Made by a program: the position numbers and the translations under genes. Below the pieces are notes generated by a model, which saw nothing but the letters and a program-made list of their open reading frames with translations, had not been told where the DNA came from and ran no database searches. A DNA stretch of 64,000 nucleotides from Proteocatella sp041738345. GTDB lineage: Bacteria; Bacillota; Clostridia; Peptostreptococcales; Filifactoraceae. Below, piece by piece: positions 16,900 to 25,453 of this stretch (positions within the stretch are counted from its first letter, which is position 1; every line of letters starts with the position of its first letter). The stretch lies in the NCBI GenBank assembly GCA_041738345.1, contig JBGSPX010000037.1, forward strand, positions 62,001 through 126,000, written 5' to 3'.

Positions 16900-17826
16900 T
16901 TATTTTAACATATCTTCTACTTTAGAAATTATGTTTTCTTTAGTTAATCCATAAATTTTTAACAAGTCAGCTGGTTTTCCTGATTGTCCAAATACATCTT
17001 CGATTCCTATTCTTTTTACTGGAACTGGGCAGTTTTCACAAACTACTTCTGATACTGCTGAACCTAGACCACCTATTATGCTATGTTCTTCAACTGTAAC
17101 GATGTATTTACACTCTTTTGCTGCATTTATTATAAGTTCTGAATCTATAGGTTTTATAGTTGAGATATTTATAACTCTTGCGTTTATGCCTTTTGCTGCT
17201 AATTCTTCTGCGGCTTCAAGTGCCATTTTCACGCATATTCCTGTAGCTATTATTGCTATAGAATCTCCTGATTTTAATATTTCGCCTTTTCCTATTACGA
17301 AGTCACAACCATTAGGATGTACATCTTCTACGGCCATTCTTCCTGTTCTTATATAAACTGGTCCTACATATTCAGAAGCGGCTTTTATTGCAGCTGCTGT
17401 TTCTGTAGCATCACAAGGATTTATAACTACCATATTTGGGATACTTCTCATAAGTGAGATATCTTCTATAGCTTGGTGAGTTGCGCCGTCTTCTCCTACT
17501 GTTATTCCTGAGTGACTTCCTACTATTTTTACATTTGCTTTTGGATAAGCTACTGAGTTTCTTATTTGCTCAAATGCTCTTCCTGCCGCAAACATAGCAA
17601 ATGTAGATGCAAAAGGAATAAGTCCTACAGTAGCCATACCGGCTGCCATACCAATCATATTAGCTTCTGCTATTCCTGCATTAAAAAATCTTTCTGGGTA
17701 TACTTTTTTGAAATCTGCACTTTTTGTAGATTTTGATAAGTCTGCATCAAGTGCAACTATTTTATCATTAGTTTTTCCTAATTCAGCTAATGCTATACCA
17801 TATGCTTCTCTAGTTGCTTTTTTCAT
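16900..17826 (-). CDS. Transketolase, C-terminal subunit
   Basis: 308 residues, the pyrimidine-binding and C-terminal domains of a split transketolase. It opens with TREAYGIALAELGKTNDKIVALDADLSKST and has FNAGIAEANMIGMAAGMA, the ThDP-activating glutamate region, and GEDGATHQAIEDISLMRSI. It works with the N-terminal half encoded 6 bases upstream and moves two-carbon units in the pentose phosphate pathway, giving erythrose-4-phosphate for the aromatic pathway encoded nearby. Confidence 0.95.
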   Translation of the reverse strand: MKKATREAYGIALAELGKTNDKIVALDADLSKSTKSADFKKVYPERFFNAGIAEANMIGMAAGMATVGLIPFASTFAMFAAGRAFEQIRNSVAYPKANVKIVGSHSGITVGEDGATHQAIEDISLMRSIPNMVVINPCDATETAAAIKAASEYVGPVYIRTGRMAVEDVHPNGCDFVIGKGEILKSGDSIAIIATGICVKMALEAAEELAAKGINARVINISTIKPIDSELIINAAKECKYIVTVEEHSIIGGLGSAVSEVVCENCPVPVKRIGIEDVFGQSGKPADLLKIYGLTKENIISKVEDMLK

Positions 17827-17832
17827 TTTTTG

Positions 17833-18648
17833 TTAACCCCTTTCAATCTCTTCTAATGCTTGTTCTAATTCTTGAGCCGTTGGTGCTACTCCATGCCAAC
17901 CTGCTTCATTTTCCATAAATGAAACGCCCTTACCTTTTACAGTTTTAGCTACTATCATTGTTGGTTTATCAGAACATTTTTTAGCTTCGTCTATAGCAGT
18001 TGCTATTTGAGCAAAATCATGACCATCTATCTCTAATACATTCCATCCAAATGCTTTGAATTTTTCATTAAGCGGATCTACGCCCATAACGTCACTATTT
18101 TTTCCATCTATTTGTAAACCATTGTGGTCTAAAAATGCTATAAGGTTGTTAAGCTTATAGTGAGCTCCTGCCATTGCAGCTTCCCAAATTTGACCTTCTT
18201 GGCATTCTCCATCACCCATTATCGCATAAACATAATAGTCTAAGTTTTGATATTTTGATGCCATTGCCATTCCTACTGCAGCAGAAAGTCCTTGTCCAAG
18301 TGAACCTGTACTCATATCAATCCCTGGTGTTCCCTTCATATCAGGATGACCTTGAAGCATTGAGTCTGCTTGTCTTAGACATTCCATTTCTGAAGAACAA
18401 AGTATGCCTTTTTCACATATAGCCGCATATACTGCTGGTGCTGCATGTCCTTTTGAAAGCACAAGTCTATCTCTGTTTTCCATTTTTGGATTAGCTACAT
18501 CTATATTCATTTTATCGAAATATAGCACTGTCAAAATATCTGCAATTGAAAGTGAACCTCCTGGATGTCCAGAGTTCGCTTTTGCAATCATTTTTAGAAT
18601 GTTTTTTCTAATGTTTTTTGCATGAACCTTTAAACTATTATTATCCAT
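17833..18648 (-). CDS. Transketolase, N-terminal subunit
   Basis: 271 residues with the thiamine diphosphate-binding half: SGHPGGSLSIADILTVLYF (26-44), RDRLVLSKGHAAPAVYA, and the ThDP/Mg motif GDGECQEGQIWEAAM near 146-160. Genes for the two halves are adjacent and co-oriented, the normal arrangement in many Clostridia. AAAAGGAGC precedes the ATG. Confidence 0.95.
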   Translation of the reverse strand: MDNNSLKVHAKNIRKNILKMIAKANSGHPGGSLSIADILTVLYFDKMNIDVANPKMENRDRLVLSKGHAAPAVYAAICEKGILCSSEMECLRQADSMLQGHPDMKGTPGIDMSTGSLGQGLSAAVGMAMASKYQNLDYYVYAIMGDGECQEGQIWEAAMAGAHYKLNNLIAFLDHNGLQIDGKNSDVMGVDPLNEKFKAFGWNVLEIDGHDFAQIATAIDEAKKCSDKPTMIVAKTVKGKGVSFMENEAGWHGVAPTAQELEQALEEIERG

Positions 18649-18687
18649 TTTTTTTGCTCCTTTTTATTTTAAAAATAACCAATTACT

Positions 18688-18716
18688 ATTATATTACATA
18701 TATCTAGTTTTTGCCA
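18688..18716 (-). promoter_or_regulatory. Promoter of the split transketolase genes
   Basis: On the minus strand TGGCAA (18716-18711) and TATAAT (18693-18688) are separated by 17 bases, about 40 bases before the start. Confidence 0.6.
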
Positions 18717-18733
18717 TGTGTTTTACGAAATTT

Positions 18734-20878
18734 TTATATTTTAATTCCAATATTGTCTGGTTTTTTCATTCCTTTTGGAATTTTTGCATGGGGATTATCT
18801 GAAAAATGTTCGTTTTCTTCTAAAAATCGTGCTTCTATAATATGATCATTCTTGTTAAGCCTTATGGCTTGAATTCCTATGCTCGTTCTTGAAGCTACGG
18901 CTGATATAAGCGCTGTGTCCAATACGGCATACTTTAGATTTTCTGACTTCATATATATATTAGTTTCATCTTTTATCGGGAATATATTAACTAATTTAGC
19001 TTTATCAGAATATACTTTCTGAACTTTTTTCCTATATCCTTTTGTAAGATAAGCCTCAAAATTAACTTTTGCAATTTTTCCATTTTCATATACTGCAATT
19101 ATATATTTATAGTTATCTCCAGGATTTAGAAGATTTATTATAAGCTCATCTTCTTCTAAAGCAAGTATATTAGGCAGATAATCTCCTAAATTTGAAGCTT
19201 TGTTATCTGCAAACTCATGTAGTCTAAACTGATATAGATTGCCTTTATTGGTTATTCCCCATAAAATATCTGTGTTTTTAGCTACCAAGCTTTGGAGCAT
19301 ATTATCATTATCTTTAAGTTTTTGCTCTGAATTTCCTCTTAATGATATATCTGTTATTTTTTTGAAATAATTATGTTCTGTAATAAATATATTTACTGAA
19401 TAATCATCAAGATGTTCCTCTTCTTTATATTCTACTACAGTGTTTTTCCCTACTATAATACTTTTTCTATTTTGAGAATACTTTTTAATTATTTCTTTTA
19501 AATCTTTTTCTATATTCTTATTTTGAAGTTTTTTATTTTCTAGTATTTTTTGTCCAGCAGATATATCTTCTTTTAACTGTCTTATTTCATCAAGGCGTTT
19601 TAATATATATTCCTTATTAAGATTTCTAAGTTTTATTTCACTTATATACTCTGCTTGTTCCTTATTTAGTTTAAAATAATCCATTAATGAAGGAATTACG
19701 TCTTTTTCGTACTCTGTATTTCTAATTATTTTTATAGCTGTATCTATATCAAGAATTATCTTTTCCATACCAAGTAATAGATTAAGTTTTGCACTTTTTT
19801 TGTCAATTTCAAAATTGGTTCTTCTCACTATACAATCTCGTCTAAAGTCTACCCAATTTGAAATTATATCTCTCACGCCCAAAACTTTAGGTCTATTGTT
19901 TATAAGTATATTAAAGTTGCACCCAAATGAATCTTCTAGTGTAGTCATTTTGAATAGTTTTGTCATTAGCTTATCTGGGTCAGTATTTTTCTTATAATCT
20001 ATTGCTATTTTTAATCCACTTAAATCAGTCTCATCTCTTATGTCATTAATTTCTTTTATTTTCCCAGCTTTTATTAATTCTACAATTTTTTCTATGATTG
20101 CTTCTACATTTGTAGTATATGGAATTTCAGTTACTTCTATTAGGCTATTTTTCTTATCGACAATATATCTAGAACGTACTCTAAAACTTCCTCTTCCACT
20201 TTCAAATATTTCTTTCATCTCCTGAGAATCATATAAAATTTCTCCCCCTGATGGAAAATCTGGAGCTATTATATGTTCTTCTATTGGAGTATTTGGATCT
20301 TCTAAAAAAGCTATTGTGTAGTTACATATTTCCAAAAGATTAAAACTTGGAATTGAGCTTGCCATTCCAACAGCTATCCCTTTATTCGGATTTACTAATA
20401 TATTAGGAAATCTTATAGGTAGCAGTGTAGGCTCTTTGAGCGTTGAATCATAGTTGTCTACAAATTCTACTGTATTTTTATCAATCTCTGAGAAAAGTTC
20501 TTCGCACATATCCATAAGTTTAGCTTCTGTATACCTTGAAGCTGCGGCTCTCATATCTCTTGAATAGTTTTTTCCAAAATTTCCTTTTGAATCTATATAA
20601 GGATAAAGCAGTGCTTCATTTCCTTTTGTCATTCTAACCATAGTTTCATAAATAGCTTGATCTCCATGCGGATTAAGCTTCATCGTTTGACCTACTATGT
20701 TAGCTGATTTTGTTCTATTCCCTTTTAAAAGATTCATCTTATACATAGTATATAATAATTTTCTATGTGAAGGCTTGAATCCATCAATTTGGGGTATTGC
20801 CCTTGAAACTATTACACTCATAGCATAGGGCATATAATTGTCTTTTAGTGTATCTACAATATTTTTTGATGTATTCAT
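18734..20878 (-). CDS. parC: Topoisomerase IV subunit A-like (ParC), divergent
   Basis: 714 residues, the DNA-cleaving subunit of a type IIA topoisomerase. The breakage domain shows MSVIVSRAIPQIDGFKPSHRK and the catalytic tyrosine Y116 in ASRYTEAKL; IAVGMASSIPSFNL follows. The quinolone-binding helix reads NPHGDQAIYETM: the usual serine after HGD is Gln (Q74), while the acidic residue is kept (E78). The C-terminal part is short and beta-propeller-like. It is 6 bases downstream of parE. I call it ParC rather than GyrA from the short C-terminal domain and the parE partner; a chromosomal gyrase pair is expected elsewhere. Confidence 0.85.
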   Translation of the reverse strand: MNTSKNIVDTLKDNYMPYAMSVIVSRAIPQIDGFKPSHRKLLYTMYKMNLLKGNRTKSANIVGQTMKLNPHGDQAIYETMVRMTKGNEALLYPYIDSKGNFGKNYSRDMRAAASRYTEAKLMDMCEELFSEIDKNTVEFVDNYDSTLKEPTLLPIRFPNILVNPNKGIAVGMASSIPSFNLLEICNYTIAFLEDPNTPIEEHIIAPDFPSGGEILYDSQEMKEIFESGRGSFRVRSRYIVDKKNSLIEVTEIPYTTNVEAIIEKIVELIKAGKIKEINDIRDETDLSGLKIAIDYKKNTDPDKLMTKLFKMTTLEDSFGCNFNILINNRPKVLGVRDIISNWVDFRRDCIVRRTNFEIDKKSAKLNLLLGMEKIILDIDTAIKIIRNTEYEKDVIPSLMDYFKLNKEQAEYISEIKLRNLNKEYILKRLDEIRQLKEDISAGQKILENKKLQNKNIEKDLKEIIKKYSQNRKSIIVGKNTVVEYKEEEHLDDYSVNIFITEHNYFKKITDISLRGNSEQKLKDNDNMLQSLVAKNTDILWGITNKGNLYQFRLHEFADNKASNLGDYLPNILALEEDELIINLLNPGDNYKYIIAVYENGKIAKVNFEAYLTKGYRKKVQKVYSDKAKLVNIFPIKDETNIYMKSENLKYAVLDTALISAVASRTSIGIQAIRLNKNDHIIEARFLEENEHFSDNPHAKIPKGMKKPDNIGIKI

Positions 20879-20884
20879 ATTATT

Positions 20885-22864
20885 TTACAGTTCGTCAATT
20901 TGGCTTATATAAAATTCACCAAATTCCTCAATGTATTCCTTTCTAGTCTTTAAATCATCTCCTAGAAGATATTCAAATGTGCTTTTAGTTTCCTCTGCAT
21001 CTGATGGGGTTATTTTTATAAGTCTTCTAGATTCTGGATTCATAGTAGTTTTCCACATCATATCAGGATCATTTTCACCAAGTCCTTTAGAACGCTGGAT
21101 TGTATAATCTGATTTTATTTTACTTATTATCTTATTTTTTTCAATATCTGAATATGCAAAATAGCTATTTTTCTTAGTATTTATTTCATAAAGCGGAGAT
21201 TCTGCAATGAAAACTTTGCCATCTTCGATAAGGGTAGGTGTCAGTATATAGAACATTGTAAGTAAAAGGGTTCTTATCTGAAACCCATCTACGTCTGCAT
21301 CTGTACATATTATGATTTTATCCCATCTAAGATTATTTATATCAAATTTTGCAAGATCTTTTGAGTGTTTACTACTTATCTCTATACCTGTTCCTAGTAC
21401 CTTTATTATATCTACAATTATGTCACTATTAAAAATTTTGTTGTAATCTGCTTTTAGACAGTTTAGAATTTTACCTCTTATAGGAATTATAGCTTGGAAT
21501 TCTGCATCCCTTCCTAGTTTACATGAACCCAGCGCCGAATCTCCCTCAACTATATAGAGCTCTCTTCTTCCTGTATCTTTGGTTCTGCAATCTACAAATT
21601 TCTTAACTCTATTTAGGGCATCTACATTTCCTGAAAGTTTTCCTTTTATCGCCTGTCTTGTCTTTTCTGCATTTTCTCTAGAACGTTTATTTATTAAAAC
21701 TTGCTCTGCAATTTTTTCTGCTGCTTCTTGATTTTCAATGAAAAATATGTTTAATTTTTCTTTCAAAAAATCTGTTAGCGCTTCTTGTATAAATTTATTG
21801 TTTATTGCCTTTTTAGTTTGGTTCTCATATGAAGTTATCGTTGAAAATGAGTTTATAATTATCAAAAGACTTTCTTGAACATCTATAAAAGATATCTTTT
21901 TTTCGTTTTTTTGATATTTTCCTGTATTTTTTAAATATTGATCTATTGCATAAACATATGCAGACTTAACCGCTTTATCAGGCGATCCGCCATGCTCCAA
22001 AAAGCTTGAGTTGTGATAGTATTCCATTAATGATTTCGTCTTTGAAAATGCAAATCCTATCTCAGCTTTCACCTTGTATTCAGGCTTATCTTCTCTATCT
22101 CGTCCTCTAGTCTCAAGTTCAAGAAATTGACTTTCTATAAGCCCTTCGTCTCCAAGCATCTCTTTTAGATAATCATTTATTCCGTTTTCATAATAGTATT
22201 CAAACTCTGTATCTTGAACTTCATCAATCAATATAAATTTCAAATTTTTATTTGTAACAGCTTGTTTTTTTAGGGTATCTTGATAATACTCTAATGGTAT
22301 ATCAATATCTGCAAATACATCTAGGTCTGGCTTGAATTTTATGCTCGTATAGGTATCGCTACCTTTAACTTCTGTTTTTTTTAGCCCTCCTACATTGGAT
22401 CCTTTTTCGAAATGCAGATTGTAAATATAACCATCTCGCTTAACTTCTACATCCATATATTCCGATGCATATTGAGTTGCACAAGCTCCAAGTCCATTAA
22501 GTCCAAGTGAATACTCATAATTGCCTTCTGCTTCATACTTTCCACCAGCATAAAGCTCTTCAAATATAAGTTCATAGTTATATTTTTCTTCTATCGGGTT
22601 GTAATCTAAAGGAACGCCTCTTCCTTTGTCTTTTATAGTTATTGATTTATCTATATGTCTTATTACTAAAATTTCATCTCCATGTCCTTCTCTCGCTTCA
22701 TCTATCGAGTTTGAAAGAATTTCAAACATGGAATGTGCACAGCCATCTATACCGTCAGAACCAAAAATAACCCCTGGTCTAAGTCTTACTCTATCTGGCC
22801 CTTTAAGTGCAGTTATACTGCTATTATCGTATTTTTTTGTTTTTTTCTTAGTCAATTTTATCAC
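20885..22864 (-). CDS. parE: Topoisomerase IV subunit B-like (ParE), divergent
   Basis: 659 residues, the ATPase and TOPRIM subunit. The GHKL ATP site shows EILSNSIDEAREG, IKDKGRGVPLDY and LGLNGLGACATQYAS. The TOPRIM part shows IVEGDSALGSCKLGRDAEFQAI and IRGKILNCLKAD, then TDADVDGFQIRTLLLTMFY with the metal-binding DxD. The QRSKGLGE stretch is near the end. Several positions differ from the common EGDSAGGSA and DGSHIRT forms, which marks a diverged group. Co-transcribed with parC. Confidence 0.87.
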   Translation of the reverse strand: MIKLTKKKTKKYDNSSITALKGPDRVRLRPGVIFGSDGIDGCAHSMFEILSNSIDEAREGHGDEILVIRHIDKSITIKDKGRGVPLDYNPIEEKYNYELIFEELYAGGKYEAEGNYEYSLGLNGLGACATQYASEYMDVEVKRDGYIYNLHFEKGSNVGGLKKTEVKGSDTYTSIKFKPDLDVFADIDIPLEYYQDTLKKQAVTNKNLKFILIDEVQDTEFEYYYENGINDYLKEMLGDEGLIESQFLELETRGRDREDKPEYKVKAEIGFAFSKTKSLMEYYHNSSFLEHGGSPDKAVKSAYVYAIDQYLKNTGKYQKNEKKISFIDVQESLLIIINSFSTITSYENQTKKAINNKFIQEALTDFLKEKLNIFFIENQEAAEKIAEQVLINKRSRENAEKTRQAIKGKLSGNVDALNRVKKFVDCRTKDTGRRELYIVEGDSALGSCKLGRDAEFQAIIPIRGKILNCLKADYNKIFNSDIIVDIIKVLGTGIEISSKHSKDLAKFDINNLRWDKIIICTDADVDGFQIRTLLLTMFYILTPTLIEDGKVFIAESPLYEINTKKNSYFAYSDIEKNKIISKIKSDYTIQRSKGLGENDPDMMWKTTMNPESRRLIKITPSDAEETKSTFEYLLGDDLKTRKEYIEEFGEFYISQIDEL

Positions 22865-22890
22865 CTTTTTTATTTTTATTCATAAGTTTG

Positions 22891-22919
22891 ATTTTATAAT
22901 AAAGAAACCTTTAAATCAA
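22891..22919 (-). promoter_or_regulatory. Promoter of parE-parC
   Basis: On the minus strand TTGATT (22919-22914) and TAAAAT (22896-22891) are spaced by 17 bases, about 27 bases from the parE start. Confidence 0.5.
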
Positions 22920-22967
22920 CACTTTTTCTAAATCTTGGTAAAAAAATAAATTTCTTTACCTTTTCTA

Positions 22968-22996
22968 TTTACATTTCAAATCACTTATTATAGAAT
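22968..22996 (+). promoter_or_regulatory. Promoter of the cysteine HesB-like gene
   Basis: TTTACA (22968-22973) and TAGAAT (22991-22996) are spaced by 17 bases. The box overlaps an upstream in-frame ATG at 22995, which shows that the real start is the ATG at 23046. Confidence 0.6.
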
Positions 22997-23045
22997 GGTT
23001 ATGAGTACAATAATATTTTTAACTTTCAGATTAGGAGATTCCAAT

Positions 23046-23372
23046 ATGAGTATAAACATAAGCGGTGAAGCTCTTCAAGAGCTTACAAGTATTCTTGATG
23101 AAAAAAGTCTAGATGGAAATATAATAAGAGTTTTTGTTGCTGGTATGAGCTGTAGTGGCCCTCAATTCAATCTTTCTCTTGATGAAGTAAATTCTGATGA
23201 TATCTCTGTTGAAGCAGGTAAATTTACTTTTGTAGTTGAAAAAGATTTAGTTGACCAGTTTGGTGGATTTGAAATAAAGTATTTCAATGAAGATGGTACA
23301 ACAGGAATTTATGTTGAACCCCTTGTAAAACCTGAAAGCTCTTGCTCTAGTTGTGGCGGAAGTTGTAGTTAA
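23046..23372 (+). CDS. HesB-like (IscA fold) protein, cysteine form
   Basis: 108 residues. TTAGGAGA lies 5 bases before the ATG at 23046; the frame opens earlier but inside the promoter. The fold pattern is HesB/IscA-like, with RVFVAGMSCSGPQFNLSLDE, placing the conserved cysteine at C36. The C-terminal tail has three more cysteines (C100, C103, C107 in SSCSSCGGSCS), which could hold metal with C36. HesB/IscA proteins carry or deliver iron-sulfur clusters or act on thiols; the exact role of this clostridial subgroup is not known to me. A paralogue with selenocysteine at the aligned position lies 2 kb downstream. Confidence 0.88.
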   Translation: MSINISGEALQELTSILDEKSLDGNIIRVFVAGMSCSGPQFNLSLDEVNSDDISVEAGKFTFVVEKDLVDQFGGFEIKYFNEDGTTGIYVEPLVKPESSCSSCGGSCS

Positions 23373-23382
23373 TAAAAATATC

Positions 23383-23413
23383 AAAATTCCTATCTTTTTA
23401 AGATAGGAATTTT
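23383..23413. terminator. Bidirectional terminator between HesB-like gene and its convergent neighbour
   Basis: A perfect 13-base stem (23383-23395 with 23401-23413) with a 5-base loop. T-runs follow on the plus strand, and A-runs precede it, so it can serve both converging genes. Confidence 0.85.
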
Positions 23414-23419
23414 TTTTAC

Positions 23420-24817
23420 TTATCTTTTATTAAAATCTATATTTACTATTTTACTTGCATCAAATTTTGAAATTCTTTCATCCTGAGTTTTATTAGATTC
23501 GTAAGGTGTGTTTCCTTTTAATATCCATTTTTCTGAGTTTTTATAAAAGTCTCTAAAAGTTTCTAAGAAGCTCTCGTATCTTATCCCTGTTGGAAGTTCA
23601 TAATTTATTTCTATCATTCTCAATATGAGATTTGGTTCAAATTCAAGTTTAGAAAATGTAAAAATCAGATTTTTAAGGTCATCAATATCTTCACCTTTTA
23701 TTGGATTTAATTGGGTTATAGCCTCAATTATTTGTGATAAATGAAGACTCTCTTCAAAATAGTAACTATCTCCTCTTGTTTCTAAATCTTCAAAACTATA
23801 CTCTTTATATTCGGTTATTGATTCATTTTGAATATCAATTAGACTTTGCGTAAAGCCTACTACCGCATGATGTACATATTCTTCATCTACTATTATGTTT
23901 GGATAAAGTCCTCGTTTTACTATTGAATCTGAAAATGAAAATTTGTAGAGTTCATTTATATACGCTTTAAACTCAAACTCACTTTCTATTACATTGAGTT
24001 CTTCCCCTAATAAATTCCTAAGTTTGCTTATCAAAACATTTAGTGGCATTATTCCGTAAGAATTCACATAGCCAATAGTTGCTTTTATAAGTTTTCTATT
24101 CAATTTGTTATATTTATCAATATTTGTAAAGTCTATCTTTATAATTTCATCCATAACATCTTTAGGAATAATTAAATTGTGACTGCCGTTACTCTTAACT
24201 CTTGAAACTAAACACTTAGAAACTAAAAAATCTATTTTTATTTCTTCTTTTTCTTTTAAAACTTTATTAAATTCTAATTCGCCTTCACTATAAACTATTT
24301 TACCAATTAAGTTCATTGCATCTCTATCCATTAGTTTAAATGTATTTTCTAAATAATCATGAAGTTTTGGCAGTATTTTTCCAATTATTTCATTTTTACT
24401 CTCTTTCCCATTTAAACTTACTCCTGCATTTTTTGCTAGCTCTCTTAATAATTCTATTGGATATATATTTTCAAATTTATAAGGTTTATAAAAGTTCTGC
24501 CATTGTCCAAAAGTTCTATAATACACTTGCTCTTGTTTGTATTTTTCTTCTATACTCTTCATCTCAGAGGCAATTTTAGTTATGCTTGACATATCAAAAC
24601 TATTTATATCTAGCTTATTTACTATATCCATTACTTCTTTGCTATTAAGCGCTTCTAGCAAATGTTTGTTCATACTTTCATCCATAGGAATTCCCATGCT
24701 CTCCATAAATTTAAAGAAGTCATTTGGATTTCCTTCTGTAGGTTTTGATGTTGATTTAGCTTCTTCATCTTTTTTCTTTAATTCTTCAAAATTTATAACT
24801 TTATCTTTGTCACTCAT
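23420..24817 (-). CDS. Unknown 465-residue protein coupled to ogt
   Basis: I do not recognise this protein. It is hydrophilic, with an acidic N-terminus rich in Lys/Glu/Asp. A stretch near residues 122-150 (LLRELAKNAGVSLNGKESK, then IIGKILPKL) resembles the helix-turn-helix pattern of SAP/Rho-N nucleic-acid-binding motifs, and a long helical C-terminal half follows. No signal peptide, membrane segment or catalytic motif is evident. Its ATG overlaps the stop of ogt in an ATGA, so it is translated with ogt. A DNA or RNA role is possible but unproven. Confidence 0.75.
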   Translation of the reverse strand: MSDKDKVINFEELKKKDEEAKSTSKPTEGNPNDFFKFMESMGIPMDESMNKHLLEALNSKEVMDIVNKLDINSFDMSSITKIASEMKSIEEKYKQEQVYYRTFGQWQNFYKPYKFENIYPIELLRELAKNAGVSLNGKESKNEIIGKILPKLHDYLENTFKLMDRDAMNLIGKIVYSEGELEFNKVLKEKEEIKIDFLVSKCLVSRVKSNGSHNLIIPKDVMDEIIKIDFTNIDKYNKLNRKLIKATIGYVNSYGIMPLNVLISKLRNLLGEELNVIESEFEFKAYINELYKFSFSDSIVKRGLYPNIIVDEEYVHHAVVGFTQSLIDIQNESITEYKEYSFEDLETRGDSYYFEESLHLSQIIEAITQLNPIKGEDIDDLKNLIFTFSKLEFEPNLILRMIEINYELPTGIRYESFLETFRDFYKNSEKWILKGNTPYESNKTQDERISKFDASKIVNIDFNKR

Positions 24818-25293
24818 CTCATATCCTCCGGTAAATATCTATTCGCTTTTTCATGTTCTATAAGAAAATATTTTAAATCTATTCCCCCCGCATAACCTAC
24901 AAGGTTTCCTTTTGAACCTATTACTCTATGACATGGAATAATTATCGGTATCTTGTTTTTATTATTTGCATTCCCAACTGCTCTATAAGCTTTGGGATTA
25001 TCTATTTTTTCTGCTAAGTCTTTATAAGTGATAACTTCTCCATATGGAATTTCCATAAGTGCATTCCATACTTCTTTTTGAAATTCTGTACCTTTTAAAA
25101 TTAAATCCATAGAAAAAGTTTTTCGCCTTTGAAAAAAATACTCTGATAATTCTTTACTGAATTTCTTAGTTATTTCGTTTTCATTAGTAAAATCCTGTTC
25201 TATATGGTTTAAAAATCTAATTTCTTCAAGCTTTGTATCTGTAGCAATTATTTTTATAAGTCCACAAGGACTTTCCAAATATGAAAAATACAT
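24814..25293 (-). CDS. ogt: Methylated-DNA-protein cysteine methyltransferase
   Basis: 159 residues. The alkyl-acceptor motif IPCHRVIG is present with the following YAGGIDLKYFLIEHE, and the arginine-finger region reads YRAVGNANNKN. It removes O6-alkyl groups from guanine, each molecule acting once. Start chosen at ATG 25293 because GGAGG lies 7 bases upstream; the frame opens five codons earlier. The stop overlaps the start of the downstream unknown gene by four bases. Confidence 0.94.
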   Translation of the reverse strand: MYFSYLESPCGLIKIIATDTKLEEIRFLNHIEQDFTNENEITKKFSKELSEYFFQRRKTFSMDLILKGTEFQKEVWNALMEIPYGEVITYKDLAEKIDNPKAYRAVGNANNKNKIPIIIPCHRVIGSKGNLVGYAGGIDLKYFLIEHEKANRYLPEDMR

Positions 25294-25380
25294 AGAATTT
25301 CCTCCCAAATTATTTATACCACTTAGTTATATAATTATACCTTAAATTGCTAAATATTTATAGGTCTGTAAAAATATTTT

Positions 25381-25422
25381 TGTGATAATGTCACATATAT
25401 GAAACACTTTATATATTATAAT
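25381..25422 (+). promoter_or_regulatory. Crp/Fnr-like palindrome and -10 box of the selenoprotein gene
   Basis: TGTGATAATGTCACA (25381-25395) is a perfect palindrome with TGTGA/TCACA half-sites around 5 bases. A consensus -10 TATAAT is at 25417-25422 with no good -35 at the right distance. If transcription starts about 7 bases after the -10, the palindrome centre lies near -41, the place used by Crp/Fnr-family activators at class II promoters. The regulator is not in the window. Confidence 0.55.
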
Positions 25423-25453
25423 ATAAAAAAAGAATATGAGGGAGTTGAAAAAT

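Noticed and set aside
22995..23045. Upstream ATG of the cysteine HesB-like frame as start
   Set aside because: It lies inside the -10 box of the promoter and lacks a ribosome site; ATG 23046 has AGGAGA.
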